24,809 bases of DNA from CAZAQV01 sp964487255 (GTDB lineage Bacteria; Myxococcota_A; Polyangia; Polyangiales; CAZAQV01): positions 1 to 24,809 of the forward strand of contig CAZAQV010000045.1 in assembly GCA_964487255.1 (NCBI GenBank), in the 5' to 3' direction. The notes beneath the pieces are model-generated. The model was given only the letters and a program-made list of their open reading frames with translations, was not told the DNA's origin and searched no databases. Positions 24,529 through 24,809 of this stretch are shown in pieces; positions within the stretch are counted from its first letter, which is position 1; the number at the start of each line of letters is the position of its first letter. A program made the position numbers and the translations under genes.

Positions 24529-24809
24529 TCAGAGTTGTGCGCTGACCCTGTCTTCGAGCACGCGCTCGACCTCCAGAACGAGGTCGCGCAGGTGAAACGG
24601 CTTGGATAGGACCTTGGCATTCGGCTGCTCGCGGCTTGCTTTCAGGGTGACCGCGGCGAAGCCTGTGATGAACATCACTTTCGTGGTCGGGCTGATCTCG
24701 TTGCAGCGCTGGGCAAGCTCGATGCCGTCCATCTCGGGCATGACGATATCCGAAAGCAGCAGGTCGTAGTGATCATCTTCGAGCAAGGGCAGGGCGGATG
24801 TGCCGCGGT
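24529..24809 (-). CDS. cpdR: CpdR-type single-domain response regulator (cut by window edge)
   Basis: About 93 C-terminal residues are in the window. They contain LLSDIVMPEMDGIELAQ with the phosphoacceptor Asp, the conserved Thr in MFITGFAAVTLKA, and Lys in VLSKPFHLRDLVLEVERVLE. The SKPFHLRDLVLEVER ending is very typical of CpdR of alphaproteobacteria, a stand-alone receiver that, in its unphosphorylated form, primes the ClpXP protease for cell-cycle substrates. The N-terminus lies past 24809; the frame continues open to the edge. There is no output domain after the receiver and the protein stops at 24529. This is a core gene marking the right margin of the EPS locus. Confidence 0.9.
   Translation of the reverse strand, partial: RGTSALPLLEDDHYDLLLSDIVMPEMDGIELAQRCNEISPTTKVMFITGFAAVTLKASREQPNAKVLSKPFHLRDLVLEVERVLEDRVSAQL

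Noticed and set aside
1..24809. CRISPR arrays, phage genes or rRNA
   Set aside because: No regularly spaced repeats, no phage structural or integrase genes and no rRNA sequence were seen.

Overview
The window looks like a chromosomal exopolysaccharide (EPS/capsule) locus of an alphaproteobacterium, most likely Sphingomonadales (Erythrobacter/Sphingomonas type). This rests on the NADP-isocitrate dehydrogenase start, the CpdR-like receiver, the style of the Wza/tyrosine-kinase pair and the small secreted protein with an acidic tail. The taxonomic call is inference from remembered protein families; no search was possible.

Layout. The locus lies between two core-gene margins: the start of icd on the left (1-235, minus strand) and tRNA-Val(GAC) plus cpdR on the right (24369-24809, minus strand). 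From the left: a membrane-bound undecaprenyl-phosphate sugar-1-phosphate transferase (503-1804); a convergent 4Fe-4S-type APS reductase, cysH (1844-2596, minus); a 419-bp non-coding stretch with a 17-bp palindrome; then a plus-strand run (3016-13317) of Wzx flippase, a degenerate alkaline-phosphatase-superfamily protein, a polysaccharide pyruvyl transferase, a Wzy-like polymerase, a hexapeptide acyltransferase, two glycosyltransferases (GT4 and DUF1972/rhamnosyltransferase type) and a secreted right-handed beta-helix protein. Next is a tightly overlapping minus-strand dTDP-L-rhamnose operon, rfbA-rfbC-rfbD-rfbB (13361-16692). A second plus-strand block (16963-22477) holds an O-antigen ligase/polymerase family protein, a Wza-type outer-membrane export lipoprotein, a Wzc-type tyrosine autokinase with a (Tyr-Gly)8 tail, and an anchored protein of unknown function. 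A 72-codon secreted protein with a strong terminator follows (22807-23077).

The roughly 1.3 kb between that terminator and the tRNA has no intact gene. Read on the minus strand it contains a decayed IS3-family insertion sequence: orfA and orfB fragments in several frames, recognisable from start to finish, with stops, frameshifts and an internal orfA deletion. It had no annotation-size ORF of its own and would be easy to miss.

How it works together (inference). The initiating transferase loads a sugar phosphate on undecaprenyl phosphate. The two glycosyltransferases, one probably using dTDP-rhamnose from RfbABCD, extend a short repeat unit that is probably acylated and pyruvylated. Wzx flips it, one of the two Wzy-like proteins polymerises it, and the Wza/Wzc pair controls length and export. 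The beta-helix protein may trim or bind the product outside the cytoplasm. The less expected parts are the APS reductase, the phosphatase-fold protein lacking two metal ligands, the hexanucleotide repeat coding the kinase tail, the unknown anchored protein and the small acidic-tail protein.
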